Assembly (NCBI GenBank): GCA_021780315.1
Contig: JAJXYY010000025.1
Location: 62,001 to 126,000 of the forward strand
Reading direction: 5' to 3'
DNA length: 64,000 bases
From: Acidobacteriota bacterium
Lineage (GTDB): Bacteria; Acidobacteriota; Terriglobia; Terriglobales; Acidobacteriaceae
Shown here: one piece after another, positions 35,791 through 44,895 of the stretch
How the letters are laid out: every line of letters starts with the position of its first letter
Position numbering within the stretch: the first letter of the stretch is position 1
Program-made: the position numbers and the translations under genes
The notes under the pieces: model-generated
Told to the model about the DNA's origin: nothing
Seen by the model: the letters and a program-made list of their open reading frames with translations, nothing else
Databases searched by the model: none

Positions 35791-37047
35791 ATGAACCTGA
35801 TCGAGATCATTCGTCAAAGCTTTGACTCGCTCCGCCGCAATCGACTGCGCTCCGGACTTACCATGCTCGGCATCCTCTGGGGGCTCGTCACGGTCGTACT
35901 TCTGCTCAGCTACGGCCGCAGCCTGGGGCAGGAAGTGCTCAATGGATTCATGGGTCTCGGCGACAATGTCCTGATGGTGTGGGGCGGACAGACCAGCATG
36001 CAGGCCGGCGGGGAGCGCTCCGGAAAGAGAATCAAGTTCCGCGACGGCGACACCGAAGCTGTTCGCGATGCCGTGCCTTTCCTCAAAGCCGTTAGCTCCG
36101 AAACCGACTCAGGCTTCAGCTTCAAGTACGGCCCGAAAGTCGTCAATATCCAAAGCAAGGCGATTGAACTCCCCTATGCCGGTATGAGACGCCTTAATAT
36201 CGCACAGGGCCGCTATTTCGAACCTGCGGACTTCACCGACCATCGACAAGTGGTCATCTTCGGGCCCCACGCCGCACAAAAGCTCTTTAATGGATATCCA
36301 CCGGTCGGCGAGTCCGTCGAGATTGAAGGCCACGTCTTCCAGGTAATCGGTGTGCTCCAGAACAAGATTCAGGACTCCTCTAACAATGGTCCCGACAATG
36401 AAAACGCCTTCCTCCCCTTCGACATGATGCGTCTGCTCGCAAAGCAACGCGATCCGGACAGCATCGTCTTCCAACCCAGTTCGCCGGAGCTACACCTCAA
36501 GGCACTGCAGGCGGTTCGCGCCGTTCTTGCTCAGCGGCATCACTTCGATCCCCGCGACGACAAGGCGGTTCCGGTATGGGATACCGTCGAAGACTCCGCT
36601 CAGATCATGCAGTTCAGCCTTGCGCTGCAGCTGCTCCTCGGCATCATTGGAGCCATGACGCTGGGCGTTGGAGGAGTTGGCGTGATGAACATCATGCTGG
36701 TCTCCGTCACCGAGCGAACCCGCGAAATAGGCCTGCTCAAAGCGCTCGGTGCGCGTCGCCGCGAAATCCTCGCCCAGTTTTTATTGGAGAGCCTTACGCT
36801 TACGTTCCTTGCAGGTGCAGCTGGCATGGTGGTTGCAACGGTCGTCGGCTATATCATTCCACCCATGCCGCTCTACTCCGACATATACAAGACCGCAAAT
36901 CACGAAGGTGACATTATGCTGCACGCGTCTCCCCTGATCATGCTGGTCTCGTTTGCAGTGCTGGCGATCGTCGGAGTTGTCTCTGGCTTGTTGCCAGCCG
37001 TGCGCGCTGCCAACATGGACCCAGTGGAAGCACTGCGCCACGAGTAA
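35791..37047 (+). CDS. MacB/FtsX-type ABC transporter permease (second of a pair)
   Basis: 418 residues, the same length and architecture as its neighbour: N-terminal helix, MacB core, then three helices with VTERTREIGLLKALGARRRE. The ATG at 35791 is 2 bp after the preceding stop; a 7-codon upstream extension overlaps the first gene and was rejected. Matching lengths and shared motifs indicate tandem duplication followed by divergence. Ends 30 bp from a convergent small gene. Confidence 0.9.
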   Translation: MNLIEIIRQSFDSLRRNRLRSGLTMLGILWGLVTVVLLLSYGRSLGQEVLNGFMGLGDNVLMVWGGQTSMQAGGERSGKRIKFRDGDTEAVRDAVPFLKAVSSETDSGFSFKYGPKVVNIQSKAIELPYAGMRRLNIAQGRYFEPADFTDHRQVVIFGPHAAQKLFNGYPPVGESVEIEGHVFQVIGVLQNKIQDSSNNGPDNENAFLPFDMMRLLAKQRDPDSIVFQPSSPELHLKALQAVRAVLAQRHHFDPRDDKAVPVWDTVEDSAQIMQFSLALQLLLGIIGAMTLGVGGVGVMNIMLVSVTERTREIGLLKALGARRREILAQFLLESLTLTFLAGAAGMVVATVVGYIIPPMPLYSDIYKTANHEGDIMLHASPLIMLVSFAVLAIVGVVSGLLPAVRAANMDPVEALRHE

Positions 37048-37077
37048 AAAGCAACTGGAGCCAGGCGGATGTGCTGC

Positions 37078-37341
37078 CTAGTTCACCGGACGGTAGCGAA
37101 TCGTCTCTGCCTCGAGATAGTACTCCGCAGAACACACATTCGAACCGCAGATCATCGCCTCGATCCCTGCATACTGCTGTCGTGTGATCAGCCCTAGCGA
37201 CCCGCAGGAAGGACATGCAAGCACCGCCCAGAACGGGTTCTCGACCTTGCCCTGCTGCCCGGCTTGCTCCAGGAGAAACAACGTGCCCGGCTGCATCTGT
37301 TCCGGGATCCAGACTTCGAGAAGATTTAGCTCCGCTACCAT
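37078..37341 (-). CDS. Small zinc-ribbon-like hypothetical protein
   Basis: 87 residues. Four cysteines are arranged as CPSC near residue 45 and C-x4-C (CGSNVC) about 20 residues later, a zinc-ribbon or rubredoxin-like knuckle pattern. No signal peptide or membrane segment. The ATG at 37341 has GAGGT 5 bp upstream; a second in-frame ATG at 37356 is possible. Function unknown. Convergent with the MacB pair and separated by 182 bp from the transglycosylase gene on the same strand. Confidence 0.65.
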   Translation of the reverse strand: MVAELNLLEVWIPEQMQPGTLFLLEQAGQQGKVENPFWAVLACPSCGSLGLITRQQYAGIEAMICGSNVCSAEYYLEAETIRYRPVN

Positions 37342-37523
37342 GCTTACCTCGTTCATCTCACGGTTTTATTCGTGATGCGGACTGCTCTCTACAGGCATGA
37401 CCTGGTCTTCCGATGCCATTGCAGCCTGGTTCAACCCCAGGTTGAAATGCACTACATCTGGTGCAAAGCATAAACCAAATATTCACTCTGTCAACCGCCC
37501 CCTGTTGAAAACCGGGACTCAAA

Positions 37524-39938
37524 CTATCGACTGGGGTAAAGCGCCCGGTACATCTCTCGGTTGCGGAGAATGGCCTGCACGTACTCACGCGTCTCGGTAT
37601 ACGGAATCGACTCCACGAACTCCGGAATATCCTTGTAATCCGCGCTCGCCATCCATTGCCGCACCGGCACATCGCCTGCGTTGTAGGCCGCAAGTGCATA
37701 CTCCGGCTGACCCCCAAACCGGTCGAGGACCTGCTTCAAATTCAGCGTCCCCAACTGCAGATTCACAGTGGGATTCAACAACAGGTCTGTATGGAAGCCC
37801 TTGATTCCGTCTTTTCTGGCCAACGACTTCCCTACCGACGGCAGCAACTGCATCAGCCCGTATGCATTCGCGTGGCTGACCGCACTGGCATTGAACTCCG
37901 ACTCCTGACGGATCAACGACGCAACCAGCGAGGGGTCCATCCCGTTCCGCTGCGAACTCGCCACCAGCTCTCCCCAATATGGCTGCGGAAACAGCAGGTG
38001 CCAGTACACCGATGGCACCTGGTCCATCGGCAAGGCGAAGAAAGGAATTCCGCTATGCTTCATCGACTGTAGCGCCCTGGTGTACTCCCCATAGGAGACA
38101 AAGATCTCCGCCTGGGCGAGCGCTCCCCACTGCCCGGACTCCGGGCTGGCCTGGATCTCAGGCCCGATATATTCGTTCAGCGCAGCGTTCGCCAACAGCC
38201 TGGCCTTGATCAGGTGCGGCTCATTCTCCGGCAACTCGCCGGTCAACGACGGAGGCTCCGGCACATGGACCGCAGCGAGCACCGCCGCAGGAGCCACTGC
38301 AGCCTGCGCCCCCAGCACCTGTAGCCGTTGCCGGGCCAGATCGGCATAGTAAAAATTGATGTACGCCGTGGACAGCAGCCGGTAGTAATTTACCGCCTGT
38401 CCAAAGTTACGCTCTTCATCCTCGTAGATACGTCCACGCCAATACAGGGCGCTTGGCACCTCGATGCCCGCCGGATAATGCGCAATCTGCTCATCCATCA
38501 GGCGCGCCGCCTCGCTGTAGTTGCGCAGACGATAGTTCATCCAAGCCGCGCGCCAGTGCGCTGAGGCAGCATACGTACTCTTCGGAAACATCTGTACCAG
38601 CAGCGAATAGTGATACGTCGCCTGCTTGGCATCATGCTTTAGCAGGTACATATTTCCACCCGAGTACAACGCCTCCTCCAGCCATCGGCTGGTCGGAAAC
38701 CGTTTCACCATCGCCGCGATCAGATCATCATGCCCCTGCTGATCGTTCTCGCTGCGCGAGATCTCAGCCAGCATGTACATCTTCAGCGCTGCGCTGTCGT
38801 CGGCCGTATCCGGCAGCCGCTCAACGTCGTGCCGGCTCAGGTGCTTCAGCTTCAGGTCACACACGGCTGCGTATATGCTCAACGCGTTTTGGTCGGCGGC
38901 ACTCAAGCTTGCATCACTCTTCGCAATCGAGTGATACTCCTCGCCAGCCTCCCCATAGTGCTTGGCGTTGAACAGTTGATCGGCATGGATCTTGCGCTCC
39001 GCCGCCGTCAGGCTAACCCCCAGGGCCTGCATCTGCTGTCGCGACTGGCTCGCCTCCACCGTCAGCGGCTGGGTCAAATACAGGCTCCGGAAGATCGCCA
39101 CCGCATGGTTCGTATCGCCTGACTGCTGGTACGCCCGGCCCAGCGTGTACCGAAAATCAAGATGTCCCCCCTCAGCACTACTGGCCAGTGGCTCCAGAAC
39201 ATGCAGCGCACTTTGCGGGTTGTTTTGCTGGAGGTACGCATTGGCCAGAAGTACCGGGGCGTTCGCCTTGAAGATGCTCTCAGGATGCCGCTCCGCAAAA
39301 TGATCCAGCAACGGATACGCATCCGCGGCATCACCCCCCTGCAACGCCGCCTGTGCGCCTAGATAGTCGCCATAGTCGTCCAGCGCCTCACCGCTCTGTC
39401 GTGCCTGACGATAGCTGGCCATCGCCTCCTTGTAGCGGTGATCAAGAAAGTAAGCATGGCCGATCGCCAGATACGCTGCCGCCGCACCCTCCCCCGGATG
39501 GCCCTGCGCATAATGCAGCACTCCACTGTAGGCAGCAACCGACCGCGTCGCAGCCAGTTGCTGCGCCATTGGACGCAACTGCGCCGAGGCCATAAACGCG
39601 CTCTGCAGCTTGATCGTCTGCTTCGTTGGCCCTTTGACGCGACGCTTGGCCACTGCGGCCTTCTTCCCTGCTCGCGGCCTGCTTCCCGAGACAGAGTTGC
39701 TGGTGGAACTCGCGGCCGACGCCTTCGGTGCGCTCTTCTTACGCGCGGACGGCTTCGTGCTCCCCGATCGGCTCTTCAGTCTGCTGCTGGTACCAGACGC
39801 ATCCCCCGATGCAGCAACAGCAGACGCACTGCTCGCCTGCTTCCTCGACTCACTGGCCGCGCCTGCTCCGGCAGGCGGCAACAGCGCAGCCATTACCAGA
39901 ACACCCATCGCCATCCGAATTTGCTTCCAACCGCTCAA
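37524..39938 (-). CDS. Slt-type soluble lytic murein transglycosylase with TPR-like repeats
   Basis: 804 residues. A signal peptide (MAMGVLVMAALLPPAGAGAA) is followed by a low-complexity Ser/Lys/Ala-rich linker (about 30-105), then a long superhelix of TPR-like helical repeats (about 120-600) like the doughnut of Slt70. The C-terminal SLT domain (about 660-800) has the catalytic Glu in IRQESEFN, then AYGLMQLLP and YALAAYNAG. It cleaves peptidoglycan to anhydromuropeptides in the periplasm. The start TTG at 39938 keeps the basic n-region; ATG at 39914 is possible. Confidence 0.9.
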   Translation of the reverse strand: MSGWKQIRMAMGVLVMAALLPPAGAGAASESRKQASSASAVAASGDASGTSSRLKSRSGSTKPSARKKSAPKASAASSTSNSVSGSRPRAGKKAAVAKRRVKGPTKQTIKLQSAFMASAQLRPMAQQLAATRSVAAYSGVLHYAQGHPGEGAAAAYLAIGHAYFLDHRYKEAMASYRQARQSGEALDDYGDYLGAQAALQGGDAADAYPLLDHFAERHPESIFKANAPVLLANAYLQQNNPQSALHVLEPLASSAEGGHLDFRYTLGRAYQQSGDTNHAVAIFRSLYLTQPLTVEASQSRQQMQALGVSLTAAERKIHADQLFNAKHYGEAGEEYHSIAKSDASLSAADQNALSIYAAVCDLKLKHLSRHDVERLPDTADDSAALKMYMLAEISRSENDQQGHDDLIAAMVKRFPTSRWLEEALYSGGNMYLLKHDAKQATYHYSLLVQMFPKSTYAASAHWRAAWMNYRLRNYSEAARLMDEQIAHYPAGIEVPSALYWRGRIYEDEERNFGQAVNYYRLLSTAYINFYYADLARQRLQVLGAQAAVAPAAVLAAVHVPEPPSLTGELPENEPHLIKARLLANAALNEYIGPEIQASPESGQWGALAQAEIFVSYGEYTRALQSMKHSGIPFFALPMDQVPSVYWHLLFPQPYWGELVASSQRNGMDPSLVASLIRQESEFNASAVSHANAYGLMQLLPSVGKSLARKDGIKGFHTDLLLNPTVNLQLGTLNLKQVLDRFGGQPEYALAAYNAGDVPVRQWMASADYKDIPEFVESIPYTETREYVQAILRNREMYRALYPSR

Positions 39939-40173
39939 AGTCTCTTCACTCCGTAACTACCTGCTCTTTCACTCTAAGCTGCCCGGATTCTCCGCGGCGT
40001 GGTCAACCAGCAGCAGAACCACCGCAGGTACGCTGCACCCCTACCCTTTGGACGCAGTTCTACTGCCCAAAGCATTGCTCCACAGCCCCTGCCCATTTAC
40101 ACTCATCATCAGCGTGCGCGACGCCTTGCCTCCTGCAAAGCCAGCGGCGCGCAGATAGTTGCGACTTTTGCTC

Positions 40174-40800
40174 ATGCCTGCCATCCAATCCACAGTGACG
40201 GAAGAGATTCACCCAGATGTTGCACTCGTAGCGCGTGCAAAAGATGGCGATACTGCCGCATTCGAGCAGTTGGTGCGACAGTACGAGCGGCAGATCTTTC
40301 GCGTAGCCCAGCATATTACCCAAAACCGTGAAGACGCTGAAGACATTACGCAGGACGCTTTTCTCAAGGCCTACGAGAAGCTGGACCAGTTCCAGGGAAA
40401 CTCCAAGTTCTCTACCTGGCTCGTCCGCATCGCAGTCAATGAGAGTCTTATGCGCCTGCGCAAGCGCAAAACCAGCAAAACCGTCTCCATGGACGAAGAC
40501 GTGCAGACGGAAGAGGGCTCCATCCCACGCGACTTTGCCGAGTGGCGGCCAAACCCCGAGCAACTTTATGGGCAGTCTGAACTTAGCCATATCCTACGCA
40601 AAACCATTCAGGGTCTCCCACCAGGCTTTCGCACCGTCTTTACCCTGCGCGACATTGAAAATCTCTCAACAGAAGAAACAGCAGAGGCCCTCGGCTTGAG
40701 CGTCCCCGCCGTAAAATCTCGATTGCTCCGCGCCCGGCTGCAACTGCGGGAACGTCTCAGCCGCCACTTCGGCCACAAAAAGGAGGGTTTGCCAGCATGA
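40174..40800 (+). CDS. ECF-type RNA polymerase sigma factor
   Basis: 208 residues. Region 2 is visible (FEQLVRQYERQIFRVAQHIT, EDAEDITQDAFLKAYEKLDQ, FSTWLVRIAVNE) as is region 4 (LPPGFRTVFTLRDIENLSTE, AEALGLSVPAVKSRLLRAR). It recruits RNA polymerase to stress promoters. The ATG at 40174 begins ahead of region 2 with a short acidic leader; a TTG at 40159 would add five residues. It overlaps the next gene by 4 bp (ATGA), and that gene encodes a zinc-type anti-sigma domain, so the two are co-regulated partners. Confidence 0.92.
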   Translation: MPAIQSTVTEEIHPDVALVARAKDGDTAAFEQLVRQYERQIFRVAQHITQNREDAEDITQDAFLKAYEKLDQFQGNSKFSTWLVRIAVNESLMRLRKRKTSKTVSMDEDVQTEEGSIPRDFAEWRPNPEQLYGQSELSHILRKTIQGLPPGFRTVFTLRDIENLSTEETAEALGLSVPAVKSRLLRARLQLRERLSRHFGHKKEGLPA

Positions 40801-41033
40801 CCTGCACAGACTTTCTCAGCCAACTCACCGACTACTTCGACGGACAGATTAGCCCCGAACTGCTGGAAGAAGTACGCGCGCACACTGCAACCTGCTCCCA
40901 CTGCGAGGTCGTCCTCGACACCACCAGCAAGACCATCGCTGTCTATCGCGATCATGAACTCTACGAGTTCTCTCCGGAGCTTCGGGACCGCCTACACGCA
41001 GCCATCATGGCAAAGTGCAGCCCAAAGACCTAA
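40797..41033 (+). CDS. Short zf-HC2 anti-sigma factor without a membrane anchor
   Basis: 78 residues. The zinc-binding anti-sigma signature H-x3-C-x2-C is present in VRAHTATCSHC, preceded by LSQLTDYFDGQISPELLEEV. No transmembrane helix follows, so this is a soluble anti-sigma that probably senses redox or zinc state directly by its Cys/His site, as RsrA-like proteins do. Translational overlap with the sigma gene supports partnership. The copper chaperone and ATPase downstream may be part of its regulon, which is inference only. Confidence 0.85.
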   Translation: MTCTDFLSQLTDYFDGQISPELLEEVRAHTATCSHCEVVLDTTSKTIAVYRDHELYEFSPELRDRLHAAIMAKCSPKT

Positions 41034-41156
41034 GCCTCCCCTGATACTTCTATACCAACCCACATCACCCCCAGCCTAACCTCTTACCTTGCTTACGCAG
41101 AAGCCTATACTGCATCTAAAGGTTCTTTACGCGTGATGCGTTGTGAGGTAGGCAGA

Positions 41157-41366
41157 ATGCAACAGACACTCAAAATCTTGATCGACGGCATGCACTGTGG
41201 CGCCTGCATACGCAGGGTCACCACCGCACTGCAGTCCATTCCCGGAGTCCAGCTAAACTCAGTCGAAATCGGTTCTGCTGAGGTCGCTTTCGATCCCGCC
41301 GCCCTGAACCCTGCACAGATCACCGCGGCCATCGACCGCATAGGATTTACAGCGCGTCCCGTCTAG
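41157..41366 (+). CDS. Heavy-metal-associated (HMA) domain protein, CopZ-like chaperone
   Basis: 69 residues, a single ferredoxin-like HMA domain. The metal-binding motif is GMHCGACIRRV (C14, C17), with SIPGVQLNSVEIGSAEV and ITAAIDRIGF completing the fold. It binds Cu(I) and hands it to the P-type ATPase encoded 15 bp downstream. ATG 41157 was chosen because GAGGTAGG precedes it; an ATG at 41133 is also in frame. Confidence 0.88.
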   Translation: MQQTLKILIDGMHCGACIRRVTTALQSIPGVQLNSVEIGSAEVAFDPAALNPAQITAAIDRIGFTARPV

Positions 41367-41381
41367 TAGCCGGTGAGTCCC

Positions 41382-43817
41382 ATGTCCAGTGAAATCATCG
41401 ACGGTGCGCAATCCACTGCTGCGACACCTTCCATTCCGCCTTCCCTCCCCGCCTCGCTCCAGCGCATCACCATCCCGGTAACGGGAATGACCTGCGCCGC
41501 CTGCCAGTCCTTCGTGCAGCGAACCCTGGCGGAGCAACCTGGCGTTCAGGACGCCTCCGTCAACCTGATGCTGAACAACGCCACCGTCCTCTTCAACCCA
41601 CTGCTTACCTCTCCCGAGGCGCTCGTCAACGACATTCGCAAAACCGGATACGGGGCCGAGATGCCGGTCCCGGACCAATCCATCCTCGAAACCCAGGAGC
41701 GCAACGACCAGGAGCAACGGGACGAATACCACCGTCTGCGGCTCAAGGCCAGCGTCGCTCTCGTCGCCGGAGCGGTTGCCATGCTGGCATCCATGCCGCT
41801 GATGACCATGTCGATCGCCCCCGGGACGCAGCGCATTCAGGACCCCGCTATCGACTGGTCCATGCGCGTCCTCACTCCAGCTCTGCGCTCGGTCATGCCG
41901 GGGCTCTACGCCATCAATGCCGACGCCATGCGTTGGTTCCTGCTGGTGCTGGCCGCGTTCATCGTCACCTGGGCAGGCCGTCACTTCTACATCAAGGCGT
42001 GGTCCGCGCTCATGCACAAGACCGCGGACATGAACACGCTCGTAGCCCTGGGTACCGGAGCTGCGTTTCTCTACTCCACCGCCGGAACCATTGCTCCCAG
42101 CTTCTTCCTGTCCCACGGAGTCGCACCCGACGTTTATTTTGAAGCCGTCATCCTCATCATCGGGCTCGTCCTGGTCGGCAACACCCTGGAAAGTCGCGCC
42201 AAAGGCCAAACCGCATCCGCCCTGCGCAAGCTCGTCCAGATGCAGCCCTGGACCGCACGCGTGCTCCGCGATCAAGCCGAGATCGATCTCCCCATCGAAG
42301 CTATCCTGCATGGCGACCTCATCCTCGTGCGCCCGGGCGAACGCATCCCCACCGACGGCCAAGTCGTATCCGGCAAAAGCAGCGTCGACGAGTCCATGCT
42401 CACCGGCGAGTCCCTGCCCGTCGAAAAATCCCCGCAGGATCGTCTGATCGGTGGCACCATCAATCAAAACGGCGCGCTGCAATACCGCGCCACCACCCTC
42501 GGCACCGAGAGCACCCTCGCCCAGATTGTCCGCCTCCTGCGAGACGCACAAAGCTCCCGTGCCCCCATCCAGAAGATTGCCGACCGTATCAGCGCCATCT
42601 TCGTCCCCACTGTACTCGGCATCGCCATCGTCACCTTCTTCCTCTGGCATCTGCTCGCGCCAACTGCCGGCATCATGCAGGCCTTTGCCGCCGCAGTCAC
42701 CGTGCTGGTCATCGCCTGCCCGTGTGCGATGGGCCTTGCGGTACCCACTGCCGTCATGGTCGCCACCGGACGCGGTGCCACCTTCGGCCTGCTCATCAAA
42801 GGTGGAGAGGCACTCCAGCGGCTCGAAAAGATTGACACCGTTGTACTCGACAAGACTGGAACCATCACTCAGGGGCGGCCTCAAGTCACCGATGTCGTCA
42901 TGGCACCCCCAACGCCTGCCGCTGATCAGGATCTTGCAGCAGACACGCAGCGCATGGTCCGCCTGGCCGCAGCCCTGGAGCGAGCCAGCGAGCACCCCCT
43001 CGCCACCGCCGTCGTGCACTACGCCCAGCAGCAGCAACTCACCATACCTGCCGCAGAAACCTTCGAGTCCCACAGTGGACAAGGCGTGGTCGGCATCGTC
43101 GCAGGCACCGCAATCCTCGTTGGAAACCCCGTCTTCCTGCAGCGGTACAGCGTCGCCACCGCGCCGCTTCAATCCCAATCCGACCACCTCGCAGCGGCCG
43201 GCAAGACGCCTCTGTGGATCGCTATCAATGGTGCTCTGGCCGGCATCATCGCCGTCGCAGACACGGTCAAGCCAACCTCTGCAGGCGCCATCCGCCACCT
43301 GCAGACACTTGGTCTTCGCATCGTCATGCTCTCCGGCGACAATCTCCAAACCGCCACCGCTATCGCGCACACAGTCGGCCTTACCGAGGTCATCGCTGGC
43401 GTCCTGCCCGCCGGCAAGTCTGACGCCATCAAGCGTCTCCAGGCCGAGCACCGCGTCATCGCCATGGTAGGCGACGGCGTCAACGACGCGCCCGCCCTCG
43501 CCCAGGCAGACATCGGCATCACCATGGCCACCGGTGCCGATGTCGCCATCGAAGCCGGTGACGTCACCCTCATGCGCAGCGACCTCAACGGAGTCGCTGC
43601 AGCCATCGCACTCTCCCGCGGAACCATGCGCGTCATGCGCCAGAATCTCTTCTGGGCCTTCATCTACAACGTCATCGGGATCCCACTCGCGGCCGGTGCC
43701 CTTTATCCCGCCTTCGGTTTGCTGCTCAGCCCTGTTCTGGCCAGCGCCGCCATGGCCCTTAGCTCCTTCAGCGTTGTCACCAACAGCCTCCGCCTGCGCA
43801 GCCTCAAACTCTCCTGA
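41382..43817 (+). CDS. copA: Copper-exporting P1B-type ATPase
   Basis: 811 residues. One N-terminal HMA domain has C38 and C41 in [11 protein letters not shown]. Transmembrane helices follow, with an actuator domain ([10 protein letters not shown]), the ion-channel motif [11 protein letters not shown], phosphorylation site DKTGT, nucleotide-binding HP motif SEHPLA and hinge [11 protein letters not shown]. It pumps Cu(I)/Ag(I) out of the cytoplasm. The ATG at 41382 follows GGTGAG; the GTG at 41373 is an alternative. Operon with the HMA chaperone. Confidence 0.94.
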   Translation: MSSEIIDGAQSTAATPSIPPSLPASLQRITIPVTGMTCAACQSFVQRTLAEQPGVQDASVNLMLNNATVLFNPLLTSPEALVNDIRKTGYGAEMPVPDQSILETQERNDQEQRDEYHRLRLKASVALVAGAVAMLASMPLMTMSIAPGTQRIQDPAIDWSMRVLTPALRSVMPGLYAINADAMRWFLLVLAAFIVTWAGRHFYIKAWSALMHKTADMNTLVALGTGAAFLYSTAGTIAPSFFLSHGVAPDVYFEAVILIIGLVLVGNTLESRAKGQTASALRKLVQMQPWTARVLRDQAEIDLPIEAILHGDLILVRPGERIPTDGQVVSGKSSVDESMLTGESLPVEKSPQDRLIGGTINQNGALQYRATTLGTESTLAQIVRLLRDAQSSRAPIQKIADRISAIFVPTVLGIAIVTFFLWHLLAPTAGIMQAFAAAVTVLVIACPCAMGLAVPTAVMVATGRGATFGLLIKGGEALQRLEKIDTVVLDKTGTITQGRPQVTDVVMAPPTPAADQDLAADTQRMVRLAAALERASEHPLATAVVHYAQQQQLTIPAAETFESHSGQGVVGIVAGTAILVGNPVFLQRYSVATAPLQSQSDHLAAAGKTPLWIAINGALAGIIAVADTVKPTSAGAIRHLQTLGLRIVMLSGDNLQTATAIAHTVGLTEVIAGVLPAGKSDAIKRLQAEHRVIAMVGDGVNDAPALAQADIGITMATGADVAIEAGDVTLMRSDLNGVAAAIALSRGTMRVMRQNLFWAFIYNVIGIPLAAGALYPAFGLLLSPVLASAAMALSSFSVVTNSLRLRSLKLS

Positions 43818-43849
43818 CCGCGACGAAACATACTGTCCCCAGAACAAAA

Positions 43850-43879
43850 AACCAGAAGGCCTGCACAGGCCTTCTGGTT
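43850..43879 (-). terminator. Terminator at the copA/universal stress gene junction
   Basis: A perfect 30-nt palindrome (14-bp arms AACCAGAAGGCCTG and its complement around CA). On the minus strand it is followed by TTTTTTG, so it terminates the universal stress gene. It also sits 32 bp after the copA stop and could stop plus-strand transcripts weakly. Confidence 0.88.
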
Positions 43880-43901
43880 CACGCTCCACTTTCTGTCAGT
43901 T

Positions 43902-44819
43902 TCAGCGGTTGTGAATCGTTAGCAACGGACAAGTCGATCGAACCAGCAGTTCGTACGCCAGACTCGTATGCAAATGACGCCCCAGATGAGACTGTGTCTT
44001 CACTCCCAGAACGATCAGACTGCCGGGATCGGACTTCGCTCGCTCCAGCACCTGCTCTGCCACCAGACTGCGTTTCAGTTGATACGCCGGCTTGCACCAG
44101 TTCTCATGCTCCGCAGGCAAAACCGGTCGGATAGCATCGCAATACTGCTTGATCAACTCATCGCGAAGGATTGGATTGTCTTCTGCTATCTCCGGCAACA
44201 TCTGACACAGCTCTACGGGTGCACTGAAGTCCCGCCCCAGAGCCAGGGCATACGGCGCCGCGGCCGCAGCCTCCGGAGTAAAGTCGGAGATGTACAGAAT
44301 CTCACTGAACTTCATATTCAGATCGATACCTCCCAACACATACCGTCCAATCGTCAATGTTGGGCAATGCGCAGCCAGTAGGATCTTCTCCGTATTCGAC
44401 CCAATGACCAGATGGTCCAACCCCTTGTGCATTCCATGCGTCCCCATCACCAGAAGATCTACATGGTTGCGTCGCGCCGAATCCAGAATCACCTGGCACG
44501 GTTCTCCATCGCCCAGATCTAACTCCACACTTACGCCCGCCCGCCGCACCTTGCTTGCCAGCGCCTCCAGACGGTCCATCGCCGCGCGCCGCGAAACACT
44601 GGGCCGAACGCTGATCATCTCCGCTTCACGCGCAGCCTGTGACAGCTCTACCGCATGAACCATCAGCAGCGTGGCCCCATAGTGATGCGCAAACGCAACC
44701 GCATAATCCAATGCCAGGCGCGAGCTCTCTAAAAAATCGGTAGCATACAGAATTCTACGAATGGGAAACTGTTTCAGATGGCTTTCTTCAGTCACGTCTG
44801 CGTCGCTCCTCGCAATCAT
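43902..44819 (-). CDS. Tandem-domain universal stress protein (UspA family)
   Basis: 305 residues, two Usp domains in one chain (about 15-160 and 170-305). Domain 1 has RRILYATDFLESSRLALDYA and the ATP-binding signature MGTHGMHKGLDHLVIGSNTE. Domain 2 ends with LGVKTQSHLGRHLHTSLAYE, where the G-x2-G-x9-G pattern is less complete. Cytoplasmic nucleotide-binding stress protein; partner unknown. It runs convergently to copA and ends at the palindromic terminator. Confidence 0.9.
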   Translation of the reverse strand: MIARSDADVTEESHLKQFPIRRILYATDFLESSRLALDYAVAFAHHYGATLLMVHAVELSQAAREAEMISVRPSVSRRAAMDRLEALASKVRRAGVSVELDLGDGEPCQVILDSARRNHVDLLVMGTHGMHKGLDHLVIGSNTEKILLAAHCPTLTIGRYVLGGIDLNMKFSEILYISDFTPEAAAAAPYALALGRDFSAPVELCQMLPEIAEDNPILRDELIKQYCDAIRPVLPAEHENWCKPAYQLKRSLVAEQVLERAKSDPGSLIVLGVKTQSHLGRHLHTSLAYELLVRSTCPLLTIHNR

Positions 44820-44895
44820 TCAATCAGTTCAATAACAGGAAGCCGCCGCAAAGCGATCGCCACCAATCGAGTGGCGACCGCCCTTGGGCATCCAC

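Noticed and set aside
41259..43889. 876-codon open frame on the minus strand opposite copA
   Set aside because: Asp/Gly-rich composition without domains; the opposite strand encodes a complete P-type ATPase with all motifs. An effect of high-GC codon use.
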